Below are positions 23,791 to 32,228 of a stretch of DNA of 32,228 nucleotides, in pieces. The stretch lies in NCBI RefSeq assembly GCF_001678675.1, contig NZ_LZRN01000045.1, positions 6-32,233 of the forward strand, given 5' to 3'. The stretch's first letter is position 1. Each line of letters begins with the position of its first letter. Origin of the DNA: Gelidibacter algens (lineage in GTDB: Bacteria > Bacteroidota > Bacteroidia > Flavobacteriales > Flavobacteriaceae). A model generated the notes under the pieces. That model was not told where the DNA came from. It saw only the letters and a list, made by a program, of their open reading frames with translations, and searched no databases. A program made the translations under genes and the position numbers.

Positions 23791-25140
23791 TTATTTTTTG
23801 TTTCTTTTATTATAGTTTTTATCGCCTCTAGTCAACGGCTTTTTGTATTTTTTGACAATCTCCCGTCGGTAGGAACCACCTAAGTTTTCCTTTTGATTTT
23901 TCTCTTTTTTCTCGTGGAAGGCAGGTCCTGGCGCATCTTCATCACGTCGTTTGTTGGGATTGTTCCGTTCTTTATACTGCGGGCGCTCTTCTTCAATAAG
24001 TTCTGTGGAGAGTTGCACGCCTTCGGGAATTTCTTTTAGCGGAATTTCCATCTGCATTAACTCCTCGATATCAGTTACAAGTTCTTGTTCAGCTTGCGTA
24101 GAAAAAAGTAGTGCCTGCCCTTCACGCTCTGCACGACCTGTACGTCCAATACGGTGCATGTAGTTTTCAGGAAAGTTGGGTGTGTCAAAATTGATCACGT
24201 GAGTGATATGATCAATATCGAGTCCGCGCGCCATCACATCAGTAGCAATTAAAATGCGATTGGTACCTTCCCTAAATTGCTCAATACTGCGGAGTCTGTA
24301 ATTTTGTGTTTTGTTGGAATGGATCACGCAGGTCTCGTCGTGAAAGTGTTCCTCTATCTTCTCAAACAGCAAATCGGCCATTTTTTTATAGGCAACAAAA
24401 ATCAATACTTTATTAAAATTTTCTTTATCTGAGAGCAAATGCTTCAAAACATTTACTTTAGAATAAAAATTAGGCACATTATAACGCTCTTGACTAATAT
24501 TTTCTAAAGGTGTCCCAGAAACGGCAATCGTTACTTTTTCTGGTTTTACGAAAAAATTGGTGATCAGTTCATCCACATCTTCAGTCATGGTTGCTGAAAA
24601 CATAATGTTTTGACGACGCTCAGGAAGAATGTCAAAAATATTTAAAAGTTGATGTCTAAAACCCAAATCGAGCATCACATCTACTTCATCAATCACCATT
24701 TTTTGAATGGATTTCAGCTGCAACACGTGGCTCATTGCCAAATCAAATAAGCGACCAGGAGTAGCTACTACAATATCCAAACCTTGTGCGACCGCTTGTT
24801 TTTGGGTGTTGATGTTGACCCCACCATAAACACCAAGCACTCTTACATTAATATATTTGGTAAGCTTCTCAATTTCATCCACCACCTGCACTACCAATTC
24901 ACGGGTTGGTACCAACACCAAAACCCTAGGGTTTTCCTGATTGGAAAAAGCCAGATTTTTTAGAATTGGCAACATATAGGCATAGGTTTTACCTGTACCT
25001 GTTTGTGCTATTCCAACCATATCTTTACCAGATGCCACCACATTAAAGGCTTGTTCCTGAATAGGGGTAGGAGAAGTGAACCCTAAATCATCTAAGGCGT
25101 TGTATAAAGGTGTGTTTAAATTCAGGTTTTTAAAGCTCAA
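23791..25140 (-). CDS. DEAD-box RNA helicase
   Basis: This 449-residue ATP-dependent RNA helicase has the Q motif (GFTSPTPIQ, 20-28), AQTGTGKT (45-52), PTREL, TPGR, DEVD (151-154, a variant of DEAD), SAT, and HRIGRTGR near residue 331. The C-terminal 60 residues are Lys/Arg/Asn-rich and likely bind RNA, as in RhlE-type helicases. Roles in ribosome assembly or RNA decay, often in the cold, are known for the family. Its upstream region is unusual: the 296 bp between its start and the next gene are mostly 7- and 14-bp tandem repeats, so its leader RNA is probably repetitive. The nuclease gene follows at 15 bp. Confidence 0.93.
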   Translation of the reverse strand: MSFKNLNLNTPLYNALDDLGFTSPTPIQEQAFNVVASGKDMVGIAQTGTGKTYAYMLPILKNLAFSNQENPRVLVLVPTRELVVQVVDEIEKLTKYINVRVLGVYGGVNINTQKQAVAQGLDIVVATPGRLFDLAMSHVLQLKSIQKMVIDEVDVMLDLGFRHQLLNIFDILPERRQNIMFSATMTEDVDELITNFFVKPEKVTIAVSGTPLENISQERYNVPNFYSKVNVLKHLLSDKENFNKVLIFVAYKKMADLLFEKIEEHFHDETCVIHSNKTQNYRLRSIEQFREGTNRILIATDVMARGLDIDHITHVINFDTPNFPENYMHRIGRTGRAEREGQALLFSTQAEQELVTDIEELMQMEIPLKEIPEGVQLSTELIEEERPQYKERNNPNKRRDEDAPGPAFHEKKEKNQKENLGGSYRREIVKKYKKPLTRGDKNYNKRNKK

Positions 25141-25157
25141 GGTGTGTTTGTTATAGG

Positions 25158-25213
25158 TTAGATAATAGATGTTAGATAATAGATGTTAGACAATAGATAT
25201 TAGACGTTAGAAA
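25158..25213. repeat. 14-bp tandem repeat (4 units)
   Basis: Two exact copies of TTAGATAATAGATG are followed by TTAGACAATAGATA and TTAGACGTTAGAAA. The 14-bp period equals two heptamers. It begins 18 bp from the helicase start codon and so lies within its promoter or leader. Confidence 0.85.
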
Positions 25214-25232
25214 ATAGATGTAAAGATGTTTT

Positions 25233-25393
25233 CAGTTATCAGTTTTAAGTTATCAGTTGTCTGTCCTCTGTCATCTGTCATCTGTCATCTGTCCTCTGTC
25301 ATCTGTCATCTGTCATCTTACAACTCACAACTCACAACTCACAACTCACAACTCACAACTCACAACTCACAACTCACAACTCACAACTCACAA
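25233..25393. repeat. Heptamer array with two successive motifs (23 units)
   Basis: Exactly 161 bp divide into 23 heptamers: CAGTTAT-like units (25233-25260), eight CTGTCAT/CTGTCCT units (25261-25316), one mixed unit CTTACAA, then ten identical CTCACAA units (25324-25393). The motif changes but the 7-bp phase does not, and the first motif equals that of the array at 10179. The ten perfect copies indicate recent expansion. It lies between two minus-strand genes and generates false Ser/Thr/His-rich plus-strand ORFs. Confidence 0.95.
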
Positions 25394-25436
25394 CTATTTT
25401 CACATTCAAGCCGCAAAGTTAAAGCTAATTATCAAC

Positions 25437-26327
25437 TTATGCTATATGTCTTTTGTGTATTTCAATGCTGTATGAGGCGCTGTAGGCCTTATTGTTGGCT
25501 AAAGCTACAATCCCTTCTTTGTCTTTTAGAATTTGGGTGCTATTCTCGGAATCAGCCACACCTTGCCAAGGTTCTATACATACAAAGTGAGCTTTTGGTT
25601 TTGCCCAAATGCCCAAGAACGGAAAATCTTCAAAATAAACACTTACAATGTCACCATGATTCTTACTGTTTAACGTCACATGGTTTGATTTTAAATCTTT
25701 AAAAACAAGCGCATCCTTATCAAATATATGATCATGTAATGCTATGGCTTTTGGGATTTTAAACACTGGTTCTGTCTGTAGATTTAGCAGACCGGTTTTA
25801 AGGTTGAGCAGGTGTGTTTCTGAATTTTCATGCCGTTCAAAACGTAATGTGTAGTCACTATATGTTTCATCCGGAAAGAGAGGACACTTGAACGCCGGAT
25901 GCCCGCCTACCGAAAAATAAATAGTTTTATCGTCACTATTGTTTACGGTGTAGGTGATTTTGATTTGGTTTTCCACCAATTCGTAAGTCACCAGAAATTC
26001 AAATTTGAATGGATAATTTTGAAGTGTTTCTTCAGAGGCACTCAATTTTAAAGTCAGACGATTGTCACTTTTTTCAGTGATAGTAAAGGCATCGCTATGT
26101 CTCGCAAATCCATGTCGGCCTAGATTATAGGAGGTGTTGTTATAAAGAAACAAGTCTTCTTTTAAGGAACCAACAATGGGAAACAAATTGGGCGCATGGC
26201 TATTCCAAAATTCAGGATTGCCATCCCACATAAATTCCAAGCCATTCTTTACTGCTGAAATTTTTTGTAATTCGGCGCCGGTAGGATGAATGGCGATTTC
26301 CAAAAGGTCATTTTTTAAGGTGAACAT
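25437..26327 (-). CDS. Aldose-1-epimerase-like protein
   Basis: This 296-residue protein has the galactose mutarotase beta-sandwich fold: HPTGAELQKI near the start, GRHGFAR (about 74-80), the catalytic-type GGHPAFKCP (about 141-149), and CIEPWQG near residue 253 with the Glu base. It is the LacX-like branch, in which true mutarotase activity is often unproven; interconversion of sugar anomers is the best inference. It is divergent from pabB with 81 bp between start codons. A heptamer array lies 43 bp after its stop codon. Confidence 0.88.
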   Translation of the reverse strand: MFTLKNDLLEIAIHPTGAELQKISAVKNGLEFMWDGNPEFWNSHAPNLFPIVGSLKEDLFLYNNTSYNLGRHGFARHSDAFTITEKSDNRLTLKLSASEETLQNYPFKFEFLVTYELVENQIKITYTVNNSDDKTIYFSVGGHPAFKCPLFPDETYSDYTLRFERHENSETHLLNLKTGLLNLQTEPVFKIPKAIALHDHIFDKDALVFKDLKSNHVTLNSKNHGDIVSVYFEDFPFLGIWAKPKAHFVCIEPWQGVADSENSTQILKDKEGIVALANNKAYSASYSIEIHKRHIA

Positions 26328-26364
26328 GATGTTGAAATTTTCAACTAAAATACAAACTTCTTAA

Positions 26365-26372
26365 TAAGTTTG
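26365..26372 (+). promoter_or_regulatory. Candidate -7 box for pabB
   Basis: TAAGTTTG is an exact TAnnTTTG match, 36 nt before the TTG start of pabB. No TTG box is seen at the right spacing upstream. A second option uses the TTG inside this box (26370-26372) with TACTTCGG at 26390, a poorer match. Confidence 0.35.
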
Positions 26373-26408
26373 CAGAATGTCATTAACTTTACTTCGGAAA
26401 ATTGAACC

Positions 26409-27698
26409 TTGAGAACACAGCACACTTTTACAACCCACAACCCGAATTTTAAGGCGCAACTGTTGCAGTGGAGCCAGCAATTTGAAGAGATTGTTTGGTT
26501 GGACTCCAACAATCATCATCAAAACTATAGCACCTACGATGCAGTTTTGGCTGTAGATGCGTTTACCTGTATTTCAACAGATAGCCATCATGCTTTTGAT
26601 CAACTGCAAGAATACCAAACCGTAACTAAGGACTGGATTTTTGGATACCTGACCTACGATTTAAAAAATGATCTTGAACATCTCAAATCTGAACATTTTG
26701 ACGGGTTAGAATTTCCTGAACTGTTTTTTTTTCAGCCCAAAAAGCTTTTTTTAATAAAGGGTGATGTGGTTGAAATGCATTATTTAAAAATGGTGGATGA
26801 TGAATTTGAATCTGACTTAGCGGACATCTATGGGTTTTCAAGTGTTCAAAAAGAAACAGTTTTAAAACCTATCAAACTCGATTTAAGGTTGACGAAAGAA
26901 CGTTATGTTGAGAAAGTCAATTCCATGCTGGCACACATCCACAGAGGGGATATTTATGAGGCCAATTTTTGCCAAGAATTTTATGCTGAAAACGCTCATA
27001 TTGATCCGTTGGAAACTTATAAAAAACTGAATGCGATATCCAAGGCGCCATTCGCAACGTATTTTAAGAATCATAAAAAGTATGCATTATCCGCGTCGCC
27101 AGAGCGTTATTTAAAGAAAATGGATGATTTGGTTATTTCGCAACCTATCAAAGGAACGGCATCACGATCAGAAGATAAAATTGCGGATGAGCGTTTAAAA
27201 AATGAACTTCAAAATAACCAAAAGGAGCGCAGTGAAAATATTATGATTGTTGATTTGGTGCGCAATGACCTGTCACATACTGCCGAAAAAGGAACCGTCA
27301 CCGTTGAAGAATTATGTCAAATCTATACCTTTGAGCAAGTGCATCAAATGATCTCCACAATCACATCTAAAGTGGATGAAACAATTTCGCCAGTGCACAT
27401 TATAAAAACCACGTTTCCTATGGGAAGCATGACAGGAGCGCCCAAAATTTCTGCAATGCACATTATTGAGGCTCTTGAAGAAACCAAACGCGGACTCTAT
27501 TCTGGAAGTATCGGCTATTTTTCGCCTTCAGGCGATTTTGATTTTAATGTTGTTATCCGAAGTATTTTATACAATGCAGAGAAGAACTATGTGTCTTATG
27601 CTGTGGGGAGCGCCATTACTGCAAAAAGTGATCCTTTAAAAGAATATGAAGAATGTCTCACTAAAGCAAAAGCGATGAAGGAAGTCCTTGAAAATTAA
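26409..27698 (+). CDS. pabB: Aminodeoxychorismate synthase component I (PabB)
   Basis: PabB aminates chorismate to 4-amino-4-deoxychorismate for folate synthesis, using ammonia from PabA. This 429-residue protein has the chorismate-binding core: QPIKGTASR near residue 247, ERSENIMIVDLVRNDL, and TFPMGSMTGAPK. The Lys in PIKGT is typical of PabB and forms a covalent intermediate; anthranilate synthase has PIAGT, so TrpE is unlikely. The start must be TTG at 26409: a stop lies just upstream in frame and the next Met is past residue 115, inside a conserved region. PabA is not next to it. It begins a run of plus-strand genes with tilS and ade. Confidence 0.9.
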   Translation: MRTQHTFTTHNPNFKAQLLQWSQQFEEIVWLDSNNHHQNYSTYDAVLAVDAFTCISTDSHHAFDQLQEYQTVTKDWIFGYLTYDLKNDLEHLKSEHFDGLEFPELFFFQPKKLFLIKGDVVEMHYLKMVDDEFESDLADIYGFSSVQKETVLKPIKLDLRLTKERYVEKVNSMLAHIHRGDIYEANFCQEFYAENAHIDPLETYKKLNAISKAPFATYFKNHKKYALSASPERYLKKMDDLVISQPIKGTASRSEDKIADERLKNELQNNQKERSENIMIVDLVRNDLSHTAEKGTVTVEELCQIYTFEQVHQMISTITSKVDETISPVHIIKTTFPMGSMTGAPKISAMHIIEALEETKRGLYSGSIGYFSPSGDFDFNVVIRSILYNAEKNYVSYAVGSAITAKSDPLKEYEECLTKAKAMKEVLEN

Positions 27699-27784
27699 TT
27701 ATATTTAAAGAAACCACCACGCAGCGAAATATGTTAACCGATAGTATTCCAATAGTTTAACGTCCAATAATTTAAAATACACAC

Positions 27785-29095
27785 ATGTTAAAAGCTTTTC
27801 AGAATCATATTGCAACTCATTTGGACATGCTCTACGGTAGTCGACTGCTTTTGGCAATTTCTGGAGGCTTGGACAGTGTTGTTTTAGCGCATTTGTGTCA
27901 TAAATTGAATTTGAAGGTGTCCCTGGCACATTGTAATTTTAATTTGAGAGGTGCTGAAAGTGATGCTGATGAGGCTTTTGTATTGCAGTTGGCAGAGGAT
28001 TTGGAGTTGGAAGTCTTTATTGAATGTTTTGAAACAGAACTCTATGCCAAAGAAGAAGGAATTTCCATTCAGATGGCCGCCCGAGACCTACGTTACAATT
28101 GGTTTCACGACCTGGCAGAAAAATTGAATTTTGATTATATTCTTACAGCACACCATACCGATGATAACCTTGAAACCTTCTTGATCAATCTGACAAGGGG
28201 GACAGGTTTGGAAGGCCTGACGGGAATTCCTGAAGTATCCGGCAAACTTGTGAGACCGCTGTTGCCTTTTTCAAGAGAAACGCTAGAAGTTTATGCTATC
28301 GGTGAGGATATCCAATGGCAAGAGGACAGTAGTAATGCATCCAAAAAATACCTGCGGAATAAATTGCGGCATGATATCATTCCCATATTGAAACAGATGA
28401 ATCCGCAACTCCTTCAAAATTTCCAAACCACTATTTCAAATCTGCAGGACAGTCAGGATCTTATTGACGACAGGATTGTTAACATTCAGAAGAAGGTGGT
28501 TGAAGTAGAAAAGGATCAGATCAGATTCAACATCAAAAAACTAAAAAAACTATCAAATCCCAAGGCGTATCTCTATCAACTTTTGAACGGTTTTAATTTT
28601 ACGGCTTGGGATGATATTGTTGATTTATTGGATGCGCAATCCGGAAAGCAAGTGTTTTCTTCAAGTCACAGATTGTTAAAAGATCGTGAGTTTTTGTTGC
28701 TGAGCGAGGTTGATTCAGAAGCTGATGAAACTGCTATCACCATTCTAAAAGGCGATAAAGAAATCACAACGCCTTTCGGTACCTTGCTTTTCGACCAAGT
28801 TGATACCATTTCTGAGACTTCAAAAGACCAGATTTATGTGGATGCAGATCAACTAAAATTCCCTCTTGCTTTAAGAAAATGGCAAGAAGGCGATCTGTTT
28901 TATCCCTTAGGAATGAAAGGGAAGAAGAAATTGAGCAAATATTTCAAGGATGAAAAACTATCTTTGCTTGATAAAGAGAACGTATGGATTCTTTTTTCAG
29001 AAGACGTTGCAGTCTGGGTTATTGGACGGCGTGCAGATGACCGTTTTAAGGTGAACGCGCACACCACAAATATTATAAAAATAGAAGTACACTAA
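27785..29095 (+). CDS. tilS: tRNA(Ile)-lysidine synthase TilS
   Basis: TilS attaches lysine to C34 of the CAU-anticodon tRNA-Ile, turning its reading from AUG to AUA; it is essential in most bacteria. The PP-loop ATPase motif SGGLDS is at 26-31, HCNFNLRG and HHTDDNLETF follow, and the C-terminal domain ends in KLSKYFKDEKLS and WVIGRRADDRFKV, typical of TilS. A length of 436 residues is normal. The TAA stop is directly followed by the ATG of the adenine deaminase gene with no gap, so the two are coupled. The 86 bp between pabB and tilS holds no clear terminator. Confidence 0.94.
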   Translation: MLKAFQNHIATHLDMLYGSRLLLAISGGLDSVVLAHLCHKLNLKVSLAHCNFNLRGAESDADEAFVLQLAEDLELEVFIECFETELYAKEEGISIQMAARDLRYNWFHDLAEKLNFDYILTAHHTDDNLETFLINLTRGTGLEGLTGIPEVSGKLVRPLLPFSRETLEVYAIGEDIQWQEDSSNASKKYLRNKLRHDIIPILKQMNPQLLQNFQTTISNLQDSQDLIDDRIVNIQKKVVEVEKDQIRFNIKKLKKLSNPKAYLYQLLNGFNFTAWDDIVDLLDAQSGKQVFSSSHRLLKDREFLLLSEVDSEADETAITILKGDKEITTPFGTLLFDQVDTISETSKDQIYVDADQLKFPLALRKWQEGDLFYPLGMKGKKKLSKYFKDEKLSLLDKENVWILFSEDVAVWVIGRRADDRFKVNAHTTNIIKIEVH

Positions 29096-30718
29096 ATGAA
29101 ATTACAAGGTCAAATAGTCGATATACAAAACAGAAGAATTTTCAAGGGCGAAGTCACTATTGAACATGGAAAAATCAAGAACATAACAGAAAGGCAACAC
29201 ACTATTGAGCATTATATTCTACCTGGTTTTGTCGATGCCCACATCCATATTGAAAGCTCCATGTTGGTGCCCAGTGAGTTTGCTCGTTTGGCGGTAAAGC
29301 ACGGTACCGTGGCAACCGTTTCAGATCCTCATGAAATTGCCAACGTTCTTGGGGTTGAAGGCGTCGAATTCATGATTGATAACGGCAACAAAGTGCCTTT
29401 TAAATTTAATTTCGGCGCACCTTCTTGCGTGCCTGCTACAGCTTTTGAATCGGCCGGTGCCATCATCGATTCGGAAGACATTAAAAAGCTGCTCGAAAAT
29501 CCAGACATCAAGTATTTAGCCGAAATGATGAATTACCCGGGAGTGCTGTTTGATGATGCTGAAGTGATGAAAAAAATCGCTTGGGCAAAATATTTCAATA
29601 AACCTGTAGATGGCCATGCTCCAGGAGTTGTTGGCTTCGATATAACCAAATATATCCATGCAGGAATTACTACAGACCATGAGTGTTTTACCTATGAAGA
29701 AGCTTTAGAGAAACTTCAAAAAGGCATGAAAATCTTAATTAGAGAAGGCAGTGCCGCCAAAAACTTTGAAGCCTTGATTGATCTGCTCCCTGAGCATTAT
29801 GAGCAGATGATGTTCTGCAGCGATGACAAGCACCCAGATGATTTGTTAGTGCATCAAATCAACAATCTTTGCGCAAGAGCCGTGGCAAAAGGGATGGATA
29901 TTTTTAAAATTCTGCAGGTAGCGTGCATCAATCCCATAAAACATTATAATCTAGAAGTGGGCATGTTGCATATTGGCGATGCTGCCGATTTAATTGTTGT
30001 GGAGGATTTAAAGAAATTTAAAACGCTGCAAACGTATAGTGATGGCCAATTGGTATATGATAAAGGCAAAGCCTTGATTGAGAAAGTAGACTTTAAAAAC
30101 CTCAACAACTTCAATACTACTAAAAAAGAAATCAGCGATTTTAGGTTTGAATCCACTTCCAAGAAGATCCGTGTGATTGAAGCCTTAGAGGGCCAATTGA
30201 TCACCAATGAAATCATAGCAGAAAGTTCAGTTAAAAAGGGTAATATAATTTCAAATGTCGACAAGGATATTTTAAAAATGACGGTGGTCAATCGGTATCA
30301 AGATCAAAAACCTGCGATTGCTTTTATCAAGAATTTCGGATTGAAAACAGGTGCGATTGCTAGTTCCGTAGGGCACGATTCCCATAATATAATTGCCGTT
30401 GGCGCTTCAGATGAAGCCATTTGCAGAGCGGTCAATTTATTGATTGAAAACAAAGGTGGTATCTGTGCAATCTCTGATACTGACGAACTAATTTTGCCGC
30501 TACCCGTAGCAGGAATCATGAGTGATCAGGACGGCGAGACTGTAGGAAAACACTATGCCGCATTGGATCAAATGACGAAAAAATTGGGAAGTACTTTAAA
30601 AGCACCATATATGACACTCTCTTTTATGGCGCTTTTGGTGATTCCTGCTTTAAAGCTTAGCGATAAAGGCCTGTTTAACGGGAAAGAATTTAAATTCACC
30701 AATGTCGAATATAACTAA
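29096..30718 (+). CDS. ade: Adenine deaminase
   Basis: Adenine deaminase converts adenine to hypoxanthine and ammonia in purine salvage. This 540-residue amidohydrolase has the metal-binding [13 protein letters not shown] (44-56), [15 protein letters not shown] and a DHECF motif for later ligands, and [10 protein letters not shown] with the last Asp. The long C-terminal domain (about 350-540) with [14 protein letters not shown] is specific to the Ade/YerA group and separates it from adenosine deaminases and dihydroorotases. It directly follows tilS without a gap. A short repeat-bearing stretch separates it from the hydrolase gene downstream. Confidence 0.94.
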   Translation: MKLQGQIVDIQNRRIFKGEVTIEHGKIKNITERQHTIEHYILPGFVDAHIHIESSMLVPSEFARLAVKHGTVATVSDPHEIANVLGVEGVEFMIDNGNKVPFKFNFGAPSCVPATAFESAGAIIDSEDIKKLLENPDIKYLAEMMNYPGVLFDDAEVMKKIAWAKYFNKPVDGHAPGVVGFDITKYIHAGITTDHECFTYEEALEKLQKGMKILIREGSAAKNFEALIDLLPEHYEQMMFCSDDKHPDDLLVHQINNLCARAVAKGMDIFKILQVACINPIKHYNLEVGMLHIGDAADLIVVEDLKKFKTLQTYSDGQLVYDKGKALIEKVDFKNLNNFNTTKKEISDFRFESTSKKIRVIEALEGQLITNEIIAESSVKKGNIISNVDKDILKMTVVNRYQDQKPAIAFIKNFGLKTGAIASSVGHDSHNIIAVGASDEAICRAVNLLIENKGGICAISDTDELILPLPVAGIMSDQDGETVGKHYAALDQMTKKLGSTLKAPYMTLSFMALLVIPALKLSDKGLFNGKEFKFTNVEYN

Positions 30719-30749
30719 GTTTATCTCTGTGTAGCGCCGTGATTTCTCA

Positions 30750-30775
30750 GCGAATCCCTGCCTGTCGGCAGACTG
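30750..30775. repeat. Dispersed palindromic repeat, copy 2
   Basis: It contains the hairpin CTGCC-TGTC-GGCAG. In reverse complement it matches copy 1 at 8767-8791 in both arms (CCAGTCTGC and GCAGGGATTCGC). Flanking TCTCTGTGT and GATTTCTCAGCGAA look like further worn repeat material in the 107-bp gap. Confidence 0.55.
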
Positions 30776-30825
30776 GTCTGTGAAATAATTTTTTAAGGAA
30801 ACATTTCAAAACAAAATCTAGAAAA

Positions 30826-31791
30826 ATGCCCATCATCGAATCCACATTTAAAGCACCTTTTTTCTTCCGGAAAGGATTTATCGCCACGGTTTATTCTGGC
30901 TTGTTCAGAACAGTCAATTTAGAGCAAGAGCGTGAACGTTTAGAACTGGCAGATGGCGATTTCATCGATTTAGATTGGAGTTACGCCAAGCAAAAATCAG
31001 ATAAAGTTATTATTTTATTGCACGGGTTGGAAGGTCATGCCCAGCGGCCTTACTTAACAGGAGCGGCCAAACTGTTCAACCAAAATGGCATTGATGCCGT
31101 AAGTGTTAATTTTAGGGGGTGTAGTGGTGAACCTAACCGTAAATATTATGCGTACCATTCTGGCGCTACTGAAGATTTGCACGATATTATACTGCATGCC
31201 ATTCAAGAGAAGGGGTATAATGAAATTTATTTGAAGGGCGTGAGTTTAGGTGCCAATTTGGCTTTAAAATATTTGGGAGAACGTGACAACGTGCCTGCTG
31301 AAGTAAAAGCATGTATAGGTGTTTCTGTACCTTGTAGTTTACAGCATTCTGCCAAACAATTGCACAGTTTCAAAAATAAGCTGTTTCACGACCGATTTAA
31401 AAAGAAATTAGTCACTAGTTTGAAGGTCAAGCAAAGCAAATTTCCAGAGCAATTATCAGAAGAAGAAGTAGATTCCATAAACACGTTAACCGATTTTGAT
31501 GAGGTTTACACTTCTAAAGCCCACGGATTTAAAGATGCATTAGATTATTACGAACAAAGTAGCTGCCTTCAATTTCTGCCCAACATCAAAGTGCCCAGTT
31601 TAATCATCAACGCCCTTAACGATTCCTTTTTAACCCCTGAATGTTTCCCTGTAAAGATTGCAAAAAACAACCCCAATCTCTATTTGGAAATGCCAAATCA
31701 TGGCGGCCATGTCGGATTTATTCAACGCGGCGGATTCTATTACAATGAGAAAAGGGCGTTGGAGTTTGTGTTGGATAAAGCTCATACTTAA
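30826..31791 (+). CDS. YheT-family alpha/beta hydrolase
   Basis: This 321-residue protein has the alpha/beta-hydrolase fold of the YheT/ABHD1-3 group. LLHGLEGHAQRPY (65-77) forms the oxyanion region, VNFRGCSGEPNR the conserved 'NFRGCSGE' signature, and GVSLGAN (138-144) places the nucleophile at Ser140. NALNDSF provides the acid Asp and NHGGHVGF the catalytic His. Substrates are unknown; esterase or lipase-like activity is presumed. No signal peptide is seen, so it is probably cytoplasmic. It has repeats on both sides (30750-30775 and from 31801) and no clear terminator. Confidence 0.9.
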   Translation: MPIIESTFKAPFFFRKGFIATVYSGLFRTVNLEQERERLELADGDFIDLDWSYAKQKSDKVIILLHGLEGHAQRPYLTGAAKLFNQNGIDAVSVNFRGCSGEPNRKYYAYHSGATEDLHDIILHAIQEKGYNEIYLKGVSLGANLALKYLGERDNVPAEVKACIGVSVPCSLQHSAKQLHSFKNKLFHDRFKKKLVTSLKVKQSKFPEQLSEEEVDSINTLTDFDEVYTSKAHGFKDALDYYEQSSCLQFLPNIKVPSLIINALNDSFLTPECFPVKIAKNNPNLYLEMPNHGGHVGFIQRGGFYYNEKRALEFVLDKAHT

Positions 31792-31800
31792 AAAACAAAT

Positions 31801-32228
31801 CTCTCGCAGATCTCTCGCAGAGGCGCGGAGGCGCAAAGTTGTTACGTATTGAATCCGTGAGAATCTGTGTAATCTGTGTTTAAAAAATCAGTAAAAATCA
31901 GTGAATATTTGCTTGATCATCGTCATCAGCGTTCTATTGGAAAGCAGCATTAATTAAATTTCTAATCTCTCGCAGTTCTCTCGCAGAGGCGCGGAGGCGC
32001 AAAGTTGGTGTGAAATAAGTCTGTGAGAATCTGTGTAATCTGTGTCTAAAAAATCAGTAAAAAATCAGTGAGTATCTGCTTGATCAGGCATTAATTAAAT
32101 TTCTAATCTCTCGCAGATCTCTCGCAGTTCTCTCGCAGAGGCGCGGAGGCGCAAAGTTGGTACGAATTAAATCTGTGAGAATCTGTGTAATCTGTGTCTA
32201 AAAAATCAGTAAAAATACAGTGAGTATC
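31801..32228. repeat. Nested long tandem repeat, three units, cut by window end
   Basis: Three units start at 31801, 31967 and 32108 (166 bp, 141 bp and at least 121 bp). Each begins with CTCTCGCAG modules, then GAGGCGCGGAGGCGCAAAG, then AATCTGTGTAATCTGTGT, an A-run with ATCAGT twice, and, in the first two units, TTAATTAAATTTCTAAT. The CTCTCGCAG module (11-bp period) occurs twice in units 1 and 2 and three times in unit 3. Unit 1 carries about 25 extra bases (31920-31945). The array covers the whole end of the window, with no gene in it. A single inverted fragment is at 9000-9024. Confidence 0.93.

Noticed and set aside
25226-25702. Plus-strand ORFs of 158 and 72 residues with Thr-His-Asn-Ser-Gln-Leu repeats
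   Set aside because: Read-through of the CTGTCAT and CTCACAA arrays; the longer one continues antisense into the epimerase gene and shows no domain.
1-32228. Prophage, transposon, toxin-antitoxin or other defence island
   Set aside because: No integrase, transposase, phage structural gene, toxin pair or defence-type protein is present; the gene content is ordinary chromosomal metabolism.

Overview
This window looks like chromosomal DNA from a member of the Flavobacteriaceae (phylum Bacteroidota). The support is low G+C, rare Shine-Dalgarno sites, several promoters of the Bacteroidota type (-7 TAnnTTTG), a fused CcsBA cytochrome c assembly protein, the bacillithiol enzyme BshB1, a Maf / UbiA / KdsC-like / DUF2520 block that I recall as a common neighbourhood in this family, and signal peptides ending in the flavobacterial style (GFSQ, FSC). 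There is no phage, transposase, integrase, CRISPR array or rRNA. Nearly all the protein content is housekeeping. The less explained material is the intergenic repeats, two very small membrane ORFs and one operator-like site.

Layout. 1-453: cluster of small palindromic repeats. 454-999: secreted PepSY-like protein, then a bidirectional terminator. 1057-6419 (minus): secreted PIG-L deacetylase, an unlisted 35-aa membrane peptide, a sodium:solute symporter and a Gfo/Idh/MocA oxidoreductase, probably one operon for taking up and processing a sugar derivative. 6592-11702 (minus): small MscS channel, lipoprotein, Maf, UbiA prenyltransferase, KdsC-like HAD phosphatase and DUF2520 protein, broken by repeat islands at 8850-9028 and 9953-10423. 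11808-13168: a Crp/Fnr regulator divergent from a three-helix membrane protein and a group III truncated haemoglobin; three half-sites spaced 10 bp lie at the regulator start. 13437-17191 (plus): fused ccsBA and mscL. 17381-19078 (minus): APH-type phosphotransferase and a HAD phosphatase. 19338-22184 (plus): PLP-dependent sulfur amino acid enzyme, RlmF and BshB1, then tRNA-His with its own promoter and terminator. 22538-22666: unlisted 42-aa membrane ORF. 22996-26327 (minus): S1/P1 nuclease, DEAD-box helicase and an aldose-1-epimerase-like protein, with a large repeat island between the last two. 26409-31791 (plus): PabB, TilS, adenine deaminase and a YheT-type hydrolase. 31801-32228: long nested tandem repeat running off the window.

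The strongest structural theme is a 7-bp periodicity in otherwise unrelated intergenic sequence. At least three arrays (8920-8947, 10179-10402, 25158-25393), and perhaps a fourth at 11717-11744, are built from heptamers that change sequence but keep their phase. The best one has 32 consecutive heptamers without an indel. These arrays make two false ORFs on the plus strand. They are the best candidates here for an under-described element.
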